A stretch of DNA of 64,000 bases, from positions 62,001 through 126,000 of the forward strand of contig CAXTNT010000003.1 of assembly GCA_964245825.1 (NCBI GenBank), read 5' to 3'. The position numbers and the translations under genes were made by a program. A model generated the notes under the pieces. It did not search any database, was not told the DNA's origin, and saw nothing but the letters and a program-made list of their open reading frames with translations. Below are positions 9,001-16,984 of the stretch, piece by piece (the first letter of the stretch is position 1; each line of letters starts with the position of its first letter). This DNA comes from CAJCIY01 sp964245825 (GTDB lineage: Bacteria > Actinomycetota > Actinomycetes > Mycobacteriales > CAJCIY01).

Positions 9001-9483
9001 GCCGAGACCGCGGCCGACGTCCTGGACGCCGTCGTCGCGACCCTGCGGCGCCGGTTGCCAGACCCGCGTGCCGGTCCGGCCGAACTCGACCGACGCACCC
9101 TCCCGGCAGGGCCGGTACAGGTCGTCGTCCTGGACGACGTCGACCTTCTCGATGGTGGCCCGCTGGGCGTAGGGCCGCTGGCGCCAGCCATGACAGCACT
9201 CGCCGGCCTGCTTCCGTACGCACCCGAGGTCGGCTTGCATGTGGTGCTGGTCCGGCCGGCCGCGGCCCGCGGACTCGATCCGCTGGCGCAGCGGCTGCGG
9301 GCATCCGCACCGTGGACGCTGGCGCTGCCAGGCGAGCACCTGGCGGGGCCGGCCGCCGGTCGCGGGGCCCCGACCCTCGTCGGCCGGGGCCTGCTCGTCC
9401 ACGGCAGCGGCCCAGCGCTCGCGGTGCAGTGCTTCCTCGATGCGACCATGCTCGCTGATACACAGCCGCAACGCCCGGCCTAA
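6091..9483 (+). CDS. EccC-like FtsK/SpoIIIE ATPase (type VII secretion), orphan
   Basis: A 1130-residue protein. Two membrane segments lie at about residues 50-90, and three FtsK/SpoIIIE modules follow. Walker A motifs: GATGSGKS (417-424, intact), GGPRSGVTT (from 682, Lys lost) and GDAGSGRTT (from 922, Lys to Arg). Module 1 also has LLLVDYKGGAAFADL and Walker-B-like LLVAVDEAGEL. This is the layout of EccC, the motor of type VII (ESX) secretion, where only the first ATPase is thought to turn over. ATG 6091 follows GGGTGGGAG. No eccB, eccD, eccE, mycosin or esx gene lies nearby, so it is an orphan here. A DNA translocase is less likely: no gamma domain is seen. Confidence 0.8.
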   Translation: MPVPPVPHRPARQRPRLPIERALELAPAPAPPPAGPGWLSGLLPATSMLPVVALGATGHAHGTALLLALLVIPAVGGTVAMHVTQRRRARRDSRHARDRWSAHLAGRVSEAASAAAEQRLALDRLHPVDLLAAVGGGCAFERRPTDDDALVVVIGAGEVPARRPLVRTRAGPLDEVAADLDAAAEAAVAGATSLAGAPVCVGLRAARVLAVVGTEAETTPVLTRVLGELAALHAPGELALGGRGLPWAASLPHGRGGPGFDADRGELAGWLAGSADTPMRVAVLSTYGPGDDPALDAALAGVETVAVVGVRQPADVPACAGAVLDVASRILRVGSETRRLELVERLDPAAASQLSAAIAARAPASTSTTPTLAELLTQPRVRELTVPIGLDLGGAPVELGLAEAAAGGDGPHGLLVGATGSGKSVLLRTIVAGLVARHSPDELTLLLVDYKGGAAFADLAELPHVGGLVTNLDEEPGLLRRVSLALGAELDRRQRLLRSAGAESRRSYDGRLPTLLVAVDEAGELLAADPELADVFARIGRLGRSLGVHLLFATQHWDAGRLHTLDAHLRYRLCLRTFTAEDSRAVLGNDAALRLPARSGAAWVAVDGKQRRVDVLPPPADPRALVRPCASSADPVWLPPLPANLPWPGDGSLGRLDRPERRAQPRLRLDLDGPGGHVAVAGGPRSGVTTTLRAIVYAACATQGPADLHVHVLDLAGGLSDLGDLPQVGTVAALHEAGLVRAVVSAVRGELTHRAADGVCGPRVLLVVDGAGLLRSDDGLLEEALADIGARGLAHDVHLVLGVRRWSELRGGLLDAAGTRLELRLGDPSESLAGRAAAARVPRETPGRGLLPDGTLLQVAFPDASALPARAGRVAPVVLLPTRVSQPVVDGDGAFLIGLGGPAATPVGLDVLAPGRHLVIAGDAGSGRTTVLRRLVRHLAAGRGQVEVHVLDPRRTLIDVADLATTWSHAAETAADVLDAVVATLRRRLPDPRAGPAELDRRTLPAGPVQVVVLDDVDLLDGGPLGVGPLAPAMTALAGLLPYAPEVGLHVVLVRPAAARGLDPLAQRLRASAPWTLALPGEHLAGPAAGRGAPTLVGRGLLVHGSGPALAVQCFLDATMLADTQPQRPA

Positions 9484-9495
9484 CCAGCTGGAGGC

Positions 9496-9508
9496 GGCGG
9501 TGACCGCC
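9496..9508. promoter_or_regulatory. 13-bp palindrome before the S53 peptidase gene
   Basis: GGCGGTGACCGCC is a perfect palindrome around one central base, between the EccC-like gene and the peptidase start at 9570. It could be an operator or a small hairpin. No other support. Confidence 0.3.
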
Positions 9509-9569
9509 CCTTCCACAACCGGGCATTTTGGGCTGAGATACGGACCATCCATCACATCCGGAGGTTCCC

Positions 9570-10910
9570 GTGCTCTCATCCCGTTCCCGCCGCCGCGGGC
9601 CGCTCGCGGCGCTGGTCGCCACAGCCCTCGGCTTCGCCACCGCGGCCTCGTTCGGTGCCGCCGGCGCGGGCGCCGCGGTCGCTGCGACCGTGTTCCCCGC
9701 CGTCGTACCCGACTCCGTCGGTCATGTCGACCTGAACCACGTGTTCACCGCACCACCGACGACCGCGCAGTGCGAGGCTGCCATCGGCATCGCCTGCTAC
9801 TCACCGCTGCAGTACCAGCAGGCCTACGACATGAAGCCGCTGTACGCCGACGGGCTCACCGGCGCCGGCCACACGATCGCCGTGGTCGACTCGTTCGGCT
9901 CGCCGACCATCGCCCGCGACCTGCGTCAGTTCGACGCCGACTTCGGCCTGCCCGACCCGAACCTGTCCGTGCTCCAGGTGTCAGGCGCCGTGCCGGCCTA
10001 CAAGGCCAATGCGCTCCGGGAGGGCTGGGCCTTCGAGACCACCCTGGACGTCGAGTACGCGCACGCGATGGCCCCAGGAGCGAACATCCTGCTCGTGGAG
10101 ACCCCGGTCGCGGAGACCGAGGGCGCCACGGGCCTCCCCGAGATGATGGATGCCGAGCTCTACGTCGTGCAGCATCACCTGGCCGACGTGATCTCGCAGA
10201 GCTTCGGTGCGTCCGAGCCGACCTTCGCCAGCCCGAAGGACATCCTCCGGCTGCGGTACGCATTCACCGCGGCGGCCGCGCACGGTGTGACCGTGCTCGC
10301 CAGCTCGGGCGACGACGGTGTCACCGACTCCGAGCTCACCGGCGACGGGCTCTACCCGTACCGGATCAACTCCTGGCCCTCCTCCGACCCGTTGGTCACG
10401 TCCGTGGGCGGCACCATGTTGTCGCTGAACGCCGCGGGCAACCGGACCAAGCCCGACCGGGTGTGGAACGACGGTTACGGCGCGGGCGGCGGCGGCGTCT
10501 CCAGCGTGTTTGCGCGGCCGGGATACCAGGACGGCGTAGCCAGCGTCGTCGGCGCGCAGCGCGGCACCCCCGACGTGAGCCTGTCGGCGGCCGTGAACGG
10601 CGCAGCGCTGGTCTACCTGAGCTTCCGGGGGCTGCCGGCCGGCTACTACCTGGTCGGCGGCACGAGCGAGGCATCGCCGCTGTTTGCGGGGATCGTGGCG
10701 GTAGCCGCCCAGCGGGCGGGCCACGGTCTCGGGCAGGTCAATCCGGCGCTCTACGGCCTCGGTTACGGCTCCGGCCTGGTGGACATCACCAAGGGCAACA
10801 ACTCCTTTGCCGGCGTGACCGGCTACAAGGCGGTGCCGGGTTACGACCTGGCGAGCGGCCTGGGCACGGTGGACGGCGCGAAGCTGGTTGCCTCGCTGGC
10901 CGGCAGCTAG
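9570..10910 (+). CDS. Secreted S53 family (sedolisin-like) serine peptidase
   Basis: A 446-residue protein with a signal peptide (RSRRRG then a hydrophobic stretch to about residue 40, AAVAA). Sedolisin residues are visible: Glu156 and Asp160 in FETTLDVE, Asp248 in SSGDDG and Ser366 in GGTSEASP. Sedolisins are endopeptidases, often active in acid, that usually carry a propeptide of roughly 150-200 residues. Here only about 55 residues separate the signal from the catalytic domain, so the propeptide is missing or very short. GTG 9570 has GGAGG seven bases upstream. A hairpin follows the stop. Confidence 0.88.
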   Translation: MLSSRSRRRGPLAALVATALGFATAASFGAAGAGAAVAATVFPAVVPDSVGHVDLNHVFTAPPTTAQCEAAIGIACYSPLQYQQAYDMKPLYADGLTGAGHTIAVVDSFGSPTIARDLRQFDADFGLPDPNLSVLQVSGAVPAYKANALREGWAFETTLDVEYAHAMAPGANILLVETPVAETEGATGLPEMMDAELYVVQHHLADVISQSFGASEPTFASPKDILRLRYAFTAAAAHGVTVLASSGDDGVTDSELTGDGLYPYRINSWPSSDPLVTSVGGTMLSLNAAGNRTKPDRVWNDGYGAGGGGVSSVFARPGYQDGVASVVGAQRGTPDVSLSAAVNGAALVYLSFRGLPAGYYLVGGTSEASPLFAGIVAVAAQRAGHGLGQVNPALYGLGYGSGLVDITKGNNSFAGVTGYKAVPGYDLASGLGTVDGAKLVASLAGS

Positions 10911-10939
10911 GCCGCCGCGGGTCACCGCTCGAGTCCTGA

Positions 10940-10973
10940 GTGGCGGGTCCGCGCCCACGCGCGGGCCCGCCAC
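10940..10973 (+). terminator. Hairpin after S53 peptidase gene
   Basis: GTGGCGGG (10940-10947) pairs with CCCGCCAC (10966-10973), and part of the 18-base interior can pair further. It sits 30 bases after the peptidase stop, before the next gene on the same strand. Confidence 0.6.
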
Positions 10974-11044
10974 CAGGGCGGCTCTGGGCCCAGCGGGCCC
11001 GGCACCCCGGGCGGGCTGCGGCGGACGGCGGATAGCCTCCGGAC

Positions 11045-13639
11045 GTGACCCCGCCCCTGTCGCCGGCCACCGGCGCCCCCGGCGACGTGGCGGGTGCCGA
11101 GCGCCGGCGGCTCGCCGAGACGCGCGACGGCCGGGCCGACTGGGAGCGGTTCGGGCCCTGGCTCGCCGAACGCGCCTGGGGCACCGTCCGCGAGGACTAT
11201 TCGGCGGACGGTGACGCCTGGCGCTACCTGCCGTACGAGGAGGCAGGGCGGACCACGTACCGCTGGAACGAGGACGGGCTGGCCGGCATCTGCGACCCCC
11301 AGCAGTACGTCTGCTTCGCCCTCAGCTTCTGGAACGGCCGCGACGACCACCTCAAGGAGCGGATCTTCGGGCTCACCGGCGAGCAGGGCAACCACGGCGA
11401 GGACGCCAAGGAGCAGTGGTGGTACCTCGACGCGACCCCCACCGCCAGCTGGCTGCGTTGGCGCTACCACTACCCCCAGCAGGCCTTCCCGTACGACGAC
11501 CTGCGCGCGACGAACGCGGCGCGTGACCGCTCCCAGCCCGAGTACGAGCTGGCTGACACCGGCGTGCTGGACCGGGGCTGCTGGCAGCTGGACCTGGCGG
11601 TGGCCAAGGCCACCCCCGACGACCTCGTACTGCGACTGACCGCGACCAACCACGGCCCGGCCACCGACACGCTGCACGTGCTCCCGACGCTGTGGTTGCG
11701 CAACACCTGGAGCTGGCGGCCCGGCTCGACCAAGCCCACACTGACCGCCACCGACGGCGCACTGGTGGCGCGCCACAAGGCCGTCGGTGCGGTGACGCTC
11801 CGCTCCGAGCAGGATTCCACCCCGCTGGTGTGCGAGAACGAGACCGACCTGCGCGGCCGGTACGGCGTGGAGGGCCCGGCGTACCCCAAGAACGGCATCG
11901 GCGCGCACGTCGTGCACGGCAGCGACACGGTCGCGCCCGACGGCGTGGGGACCAAGGGAGCGCTCCACCACGTGCTCACGATCGAGCCGGGCGAGACCGC
12001 GTCGATCACGCTCCACCTCGGCGCCGGCGCGACCGTCGATGCTGATGCGGTCCTCGCCCGGCGGGAGGCCGAGGCGGACGACTTCCACGCCTCGCTGCTG
12101 CCGCCCGGGGTCGAGCCCGGGTCGCCCCGCGCGGCGATAGCGCGCCAGGCGCTGGCCGGGCTGATCTGGGGCCAGTGCTTCTACCACTACAACGTGCGCG
12201 AGTGGCTCGACGGCGACCCGGGTCAGCCGACGCCCCCGGCGGAGCGCCTGCGCGGCCGCAACGCCGGCTGGTGGCACCTCGACAACCGCGAGGTCATCTC
12301 GATGCCCGATCCGTGGGAGTACCCCTGGTACGCCGCCTGGGACCTCGCCTTCCACACCGTGGCGCTCGCCCATGCCGACCCGGACCTGGCCAAGGCGCAG
12401 CTGCTGCTGCTGTGCCGGGAGTGGTACATGGCCCCGAGCGGCCAGCTACCCGCGTACGAGTGGGACTTCTCGGACGTCAACCCGCCCGTCCATGCCTGGG
12501 CCGCGCTGGAGGTCTTCCGCATCTCGGGCGGCACCGATGTCGCGTTCCTCGAGCGGATCTTCCACAAGCTGCTGATCAACCACACCTGGTGGACCAACCG
12601 CGAGGACCGCGACGGCAACAACGTCTTCGAGGGCGGCTTCCTCGGCCTCGACAACGTCGGCGCCTTCGACCGCAGCCACCTGCCGCCGGGCGCCGGGCAG
12701 CTCGAGCAGGCGGACGCGACCGCGTGGATGGCGGCGTACACGCTCGACCTGCTGGACCTAGCCCTGACGCTGGCGGTGCACGAGCGCACGTACGAGGACG
12801 TGGCCACGAAGTTCTTCGAGCACTTCACCTACATCGCCCGGGCGATGGACCGGCTCTGGGACGAGCAGGACGGCTTCTTCTACGACGTGCTCGAGGCGCC
12901 GGACGGAACCCGGACGCCGGTACGGGTCCGCTCGGTCGCCGGCCTGGTCTCGCTGTGCGCCGTGCGGGTGCTGCCGGCGGCCGCGCTGGAGCGGCTACCG
13001 GAGTTCGCGGCCCGTTTCCGGTGGTTCGTCGACCACCACACGCAGGGGCTCGAGTCCGTGGTGGCGGGCCCTGACGGGGACTGGCTGCTGACGGCCGTGC
13101 CGCGCGACCGCCGCCGGCGGCTGCTCGGCGCGGTGCTGGACGAGGAGGAGTTCCTCTCCCCGCACGGCCTGCGCTCGCTGTCGAAGTGGCACCAGACGGA
13201 GCCGTACAGCCTCCAGATCGGCAGCAGCTGGACGGCGCCGGTGGACTACGAGCCCGGCGAGTCCACGACCGCACTGTTCGGCGGCAACTCGAACTGGCGC
13301 GGGCCGGTGTGGTTCCCGCTCAATGCGCTGGTGGTCACCGCGCTGCGCCGGGTCGCCGGGTTCTACGGGGACGAGGTCACGGTGCCGATGCCCGCCGTCG
13401 GCGGCGAGGACCTCACGCTGGCCGTCGTCGCCGACCAGCTGGCGGAGCGCCTGGTGTCGCTTTTCCTGCCCGGCGAGGGAGGACAGCCCCCCGCGGCCGC
13501 TCCTCGCGACGACTGGCCCGCCGGCGCGTTGCTGTTCCACGAGTACTTCCATGGCGACACCGGTGCGGGCCTGGGCGCCAGCCACCAGACCGGCTGGACC
13601 TCGCTCGTCGCAGACCTCGTGCTGCGCCCCGGCGGCTGA
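11045..13639 (+). CDS. GH63-type glucosidase / glycosylglycerate hydrolase-like protein
   Basis: An 864-residue cytoplasmic-looking protein with no signal peptide. The (alpha/alpha)6-barrel signatures of glycoside hydrolase family 63 are present: WWHLDNREVISMPDPWEYP, AAWDLAFHTVALAHADP, NVFEGGFLGLDNVGAFDRS and GGNSNWRGPVWFPLN. Bacterial members cleave alpha-linked glucose or mannose from small solutes such as glucosyl- or mannosylglycerate, or trim oligosaccharides. I cannot tell which substrate applies. The GTG start at 11045 has only a weak purine site upstream (GGATAGCCTCCGG). Convergent with the phospholipase D-like gene, 17 bases from stop to stop. Confidence 0.8.
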   Translation: MTPPLSPATGAPGDVAGAERRRLAETRDGRADWERFGPWLAERAWGTVREDYSADGDAWRYLPYEEAGRTTYRWNEDGLAGICDPQQYVCFALSFWNGRDDHLKERIFGLTGEQGNHGEDAKEQWWYLDATPTASWLRWRYHYPQQAFPYDDLRATNAARDRSQPEYELADTGVLDRGCWQLDLAVAKATPDDLVLRLTATNHGPATDTLHVLPTLWLRNTWSWRPGSTKPTLTATDGALVARHKAVGAVTLRSEQDSTPLVCENETDLRGRYGVEGPAYPKNGIGAHVVHGSDTVAPDGVGTKGALHHVLTIEPGETASITLHLGAGATVDADAVLARREAEADDFHASLLPPGVEPGSPRAAIARQALAGLIWGQCFYHYNVREWLDGDPGQPTPPAERLRGRNAGWWHLDNREVISMPDPWEYPWYAAWDLAFHTVALAHADPDLAKAQLLLLCREWYMAPSGQLPAYEWDFSDVNPPVHAWAALEVFRISGGTDVAFLERIFHKLLINHTWWTNREDRDGNNVFEGGFLGLDNVGAFDRSHLPPGAGQLEQADATAWMAAYTLDLLDLALTLAVHERTYEDVATKFFEHFTYIARAMDRLWDEQDGFFYDVLEAPDGTRTPVRVRSVAGLVSLCAVRVLPAAALERLPEFAARFRWFVDHHTQGLESVVAGPDGDWLLTAVPRDRRRRLLGAVLDEEEFLSPHGLRSLSKWHQTEPYSLQIGSSWTAPVDYEPGESTTALFGGNSNWRGPVWFPLNALVVTALRRVAGFYGDEVTVPMPAVGGEDLTLAVVADQLAERLVSLFLPGEGGQPPAAAPRDDWPAGALLFHEYFHGDTGAGLGASHQTGWTSLVADLVLRPGG

Positions 13640-13656
13640 GCCTCACCCGCAGCGGC

Positions 13657-14658
13657 TCACAGCCGCCAGGTACGACCGGCGGCGACGTCGGCCGCGACCA
13701 CCGCCGCCAGCCGGGCACCCGGCGCGGTCCCCACGAGGACGACACCCAGCTCCCGGTCGCGCAGGAGCGACGCCGCCGAGAGGTTCTCCGAACCCGCGAA
13801 CGCCCGCGCCGCAGGTGTTCCCGGGTCGACCACCAGGATCTTGGCGTGGATGTAGAGCGGCCGCTCGCCCTGGTAGTAGGAGACGTGGCCGCCCGCCCGC
13901 ACCAGGGCGTCGAAGCCCGCGGCCCAGTCCTTCTGGTACGTCATCGCGACCTGGACCTGCACGCCCCGGCGGGCGGCCCGAACCAGCGCGGCCAGCATCG
14001 GCTTGTCCGACAGCTCCTCCGACTCCAGCCACACGCTCGTACGGGCTTCGTCGACGAGCGCCACCAGGTCGGCCGCGGACTGGCCCGGAGACCAGACCAG
14101 GTCGTCGGCCGCCGGGGTCCCGACCGCGGCGCCGCGCAGGTCAGCGGCGAAGACCTGCTCCACGGCGGCGACGTCGGCAGGTGACCGGTCGAGGACGGCC
14201 ACATCGCGAGTCGTCGGGTAGTAACGGCTGGCGAGATTCAGCGACATGACCACGACTGCCCGCCCGTCGATGACGAAGGCCTTCTCGTGGGTGGCCGCAT
14301 AGCGGTTCGACGCCCACGTCACGTGCACCCCCTGCGCCCGCAGGAAGGTGTACGCGGGCAGGTTGGCGCGACGCTCGAGCCGCTGGTCGAGCAGGACGCG
14401 GACCCGCACCCCGCGCGCCGCGGCGGCGGCGAGCGCCTGCTCGGCGGCCGGGTCGACCAGCTCGTACATGGTCATGTCGAGCGTGGAGCGGGCCGCAGCG
14501 AGCCAACCGTAGAGCGCCTGGTAGCCGTCGTCGGGCTCGACCAGCACCACGTCGGCCGCCGCCGTCGGGAGGGTGGGCAGCCGGGCGACGAGGCGCTGCC
14601 CGCAGCCCGCAGCCAGGAGCAGCAGCAGGCACAGGAGCGGGGCAGCACGTCGGGGCAC
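13657..14658 (-). CDS. Phospholipase D-like lipoprotein
   Basis: A 333-residue protein. The N-terminus has a lipobox (LLLLLAAGCGQ), so it is probably anchored outside the membrane. Two phospholipase D half-sites are present: HEKAFVIDGR and HAKILVVDPG, each starting an HxK(x)4D motif, with Asn/Ser positions in MSLNLAS and SENLSAAS. Such two-HKD proteins hydrolyse or transfer phosphodiesters, such as phospholipids or nucleic acid. The start is taken as GTG 14658, just before the basic residues of the signal peptide. A much longer frame upstream lacks signal features and was not used. Confidence 0.85.
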   Translation of the reverse strand: MPRRAAPLLCLLLLLAAGCGQRLVARLPTLPTAAADVVLVEPDDGYQALYGWLAAARSTLDMTMYELVDPAAEQALAAAAARGVRVRVLLDQRLERRANLPAYTFLRAQGVHVTWASNRYAATHEKAFVIDGRAVVVMSLNLASRYYPTTRDVAVLDRSPADVAAVEQVFAADLRGAAVGTPAADDLVWSPGQSAADLVALVDEARTSVWLESEELSDKPMLAALVRAARRGVQVQVAMTYQKDWAAGFDALVRAGGHVSYYQGERPLYIHAKILVVDPGTPAARAFAGSENLSAASLLRDRELGVVLVGTAPGARLAAVVAADVAAGRTWRL

Positions 14659-14806
14659 GAGACAGACGATGGCCCACGACGCCCGCCCCCAGCGGGCAGT
14701 ACACCAATCTGTGGGCAACCGCTCGAGGTGCACAGGCGCGGCGCCGGCGCATAGCCTCATCCACCGTGACCGCCTGGCAGCAGCGCCCGCCCTGCCGAGC
14801 CACCCC

Positions 14807-16156
14807 GTGACGCTGGAGCCGCGCACCGCGCGGCTGCTGCTCGCCCGCCTCGCCCGTACCCAGATCCAGGGCCGGGCGCCCTCGGTCCTGGCCGGGGTCG
14901 TGCGCAAGGGCGCACTGGCCTGGAGCGCCGGCCGCGGCGACGTGGTCGGGCCGCCGCAGGACGTCCAGTACCGCATCGGCTCGATCACCAAGACCTTCGC
15001 CGCCGTCCTCGTGCTGCGGCTGCGCGACGCCGGCCGACTCCGCCTGGGCGAGCCGGTCGAGACCTACCTGCCCGGCTGCGGGCTGGGGCCGGCGACGGTC
15101 GCGCAGCTCCTCGCCCACACCGCCGGCCTGCGCTCCGAGACGGCCGGACCGTGGTGGGAGCGGACCGCGGGAGCGGACTACGCCGCGCTGGAGCGCACGA
15201 CCCTGCGGGCCGGGGGCGCACGCGTCGACGAGCCCAGCCGTACCTTCCACTACTCCAACACCGGGTACGGCCTACTGGGCGAGATCGCGGCCCGGCTGCA
15301 CGGCGCGCCCTGGCCGGCGGTGCTGCAGCGGGAGATCCTCGACCCCCTCGGCATGACCCGGACCACCATGCGACCGCAAAGCCCTGCGGCACAGGGCTTC
15401 GCGGTGCATCCCTGGGCCGACGTGCTGCTGCCCGAGCCCGAGCACGACCACGGCGCGATGGCCCCGGCCGGTCAGCTCTGGTCGACCCTCACCGACCTGG
15501 CGCGCTGGTGCACCGTGCTGGCGGGCGGCAGCGACCTGCTGTCCACCGCGACGCTGGCGGAGATGACGGCGCCCCAGGGGCTCGGGGACGTCCGCGAGGG
15601 CGGCTGGGAGTCCGCGTACGGGCTGGGACTGCAGCTGTGGAACGCGGGCGGGGAGCGGACCCACGGCCACAGCGGGTCGATGCCCGGGTTCCTGGCGCTG
15701 GTCCGCACCGTCGTCGGCGGCGACGGCGTCGTCCTGCTGGCCAACGCCACGTCCGGCGTCGACATCGGTCCGACCAGCACCGACCTGCTCCGCATCGTCG
15801 CGGAGAACGACCCGCTGTTGCCGGAGCCGTGGCGGCCGACGCCGGTCGCGGCCGCCCTGCTGCCACTGCTGGGGGTCTGGTACTGGGGTCCGACGCCACT
15901 TGCCCTGACCGCGACCGGCGGCGGTGACCTCGAGATCGTGGCGGTCGGCCGCGGCGGCCGGCTCACCCGCCTCGTCGCAGCGGGGGCGGACCGCTGGCGG
16001 GCGCTCGACGGCTACTACACCGGCGAGACACTGGTCGTCGCGCGCGCCGCCGACGGCACGGTCCGCCACCTCGACATCGGGTCGTTCGTGCTGACGCGCC
16101 AGCCCTACGAGCCGGGCGTCGGGGTGCCCGGCGGCGACATCCCGTGGGAGGTGTGA
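14807..16156 (+). CDS. Serine hydrolase, beta-lactamase (class C)-like
   Basis: A 449-residue protein of the penicillin-binding/serine beta-lactamase-related family. Catalytic motifs: SITK (Ser59, Lys62), YSN (Tyr149-Asn151) and HSG (His288, in place of KTG), followed by a C-terminal beta-rich extension. No signal peptide is visible, which is common for the esterase or peptidase members (EstB or D-aminopeptidase-like). Actual beta-lactam hydrolysis cannot be inferred. GTG 14807 was chosen because it begins the conserved region. Its last 52 bases overlap the aquaporin gene's 3' end on the other strand. Confidence 0.85.
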   Translation: MTLEPRTARLLLARLARTQIQGRAPSVLAGVVRKGALAWSAGRGDVVGPPQDVQYRIGSITKTFAAVLVLRLRDAGRLRLGEPVETYLPGCGLGPATVAQLLAHTAGLRSETAGPWWERTAGADYAALERTTLRAGGARVDEPSRTFHYSNTGYGLLGEIAARLHGAPWPAVLQREILDPLGMTRTTMRPQSPAAQGFAVHPWADVLLPEPEHDHGAMAPAGQLWSTLTDLARWCTVLAGGSDLLSTATLAEMTAPQGLGDVREGGWESAYGLGLQLWNAGGERTHGHSGSMPGFLALVRTVVGGDGVVLLANATSGVDIGPTSTDLLRIVAENDPLLPEPWRPTPVAAALLPLLGVWYWGPTPLALTATGGGDLEIVAVGRGGRLTRLVAAGADRWRALDGYYTGETLVVARAADGTVRHLDIGSFVLTRQPYEPGVGVPGGDIPWEV

Positions 16157-16980
16157 GCGACCGGCAGCTCCGAGCGCAGCACCGACCGGTAGGCGGGGTC
16201 GTGGAAGAGCTTCGCGGTCAGCGTCTGCCGCGAGCGCACCAGACCCCAGCCGGCGCAGGCGGTGAGCGCACCCGCGAGCGGCCCGACCACGTACGCGGCA
16301 AAGGCGTGCCAGGTGGGCAGCAGCAGCGCCGGCCCGAGCGAACGCGCGGGGTTGAGCGAGGTGCCGGTGTACGGGCCGACGCCCCAGACCAGCGACGCGA
16401 CCAGCACGACGTTGGCGAGCGGGGTGAACCTCGTCGTGCGCGGCGAGGAGACGAAGGTGAAGATCATGCCGACCAGCAGGGTGGTCATCCCGGCCTCGAC
16501 CAACGCCGCCTGCCACGCGGTCAGGCCGTGGCCGGGCATCGTCGCGCCGAGCCGGAGCGCCCGCGCCACGTGCCCCCAGACCAGCTCCACCACCGCCACC
16601 CCGGCGACGGCGCCGGCGCACTGCGCCGCCACGTAGCCCAGCAGGTCACCCCGCGACAGGTGCCGCTGGACGAAGAATCCCAGCGACACCGCGGGGTTCA
16701 GGTGCGCCCCCGACCGGCGGCCGATCGGCGAGAGCGCGACCAGCGAGCCACTCCCGGCGAAAAGGAGACCGGTCAGCAGCAGCCGCACGGCGTGCGGCAG
16801 CGGCGGGTGTCGCGGACCGAAGTCGAGACAGATCGCGGAGACCCCGCCGAACAGCAGCAGGGCTGTGCCGAGGACCTCTGCTCCCCACTCCGCCCAGTGC
16901 CAGCCGTGGTGGACGTCGGTGCGCGGCGACATGCGGGCCGCGGTACGGGCGCCGCCGGCCGCCTCGGCGGACCGGCTCAC
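16105..16980 (-). CDS. MIP family channel (aquaporin / glycerol facilitator)
   Basis: A 291-residue membrane protein with six hydrophobic segments and both NPA boxes: HLNPAVS and SLNPARS. The Arg after the second NPA is retained. It moves water or small solutes such as glycerol passively, and selectivity cannot be set from what is visible. GTG 16980 lies four bases after the stop of the upstream dehydrogenase gene, implying one transcript. An ATG at 16932 is an alternative start. Confidence 0.9.
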   Translation of the reverse strand: MSRSAEAAGGARTAARMSPRTDVHHGWHWAEWGAEVLGTALLLFGGVSAICLDFGPRHPPLPHAVRLLLTGLLFAGSGSLVALSPIGRRSGAHLNPAVSLGFFVQRHLSRGDLLGYVAAQCAGAVAGVAVVELVWGHVARALRLGATMPGHGLTAWQAALVEAGMTTLLVGMIFTFVSSPRTTRFTPLANVVLVASLVWGVGPYTGTSLNPARSLGPALLLPTWHAFAAYVVGPLAGALTACAGWGLVRSRQTLTAKLFHDPAYRSVLRSELPVAHTSHGMSPPGTPTPGS

Positions 16981-16984
16981 CCCC

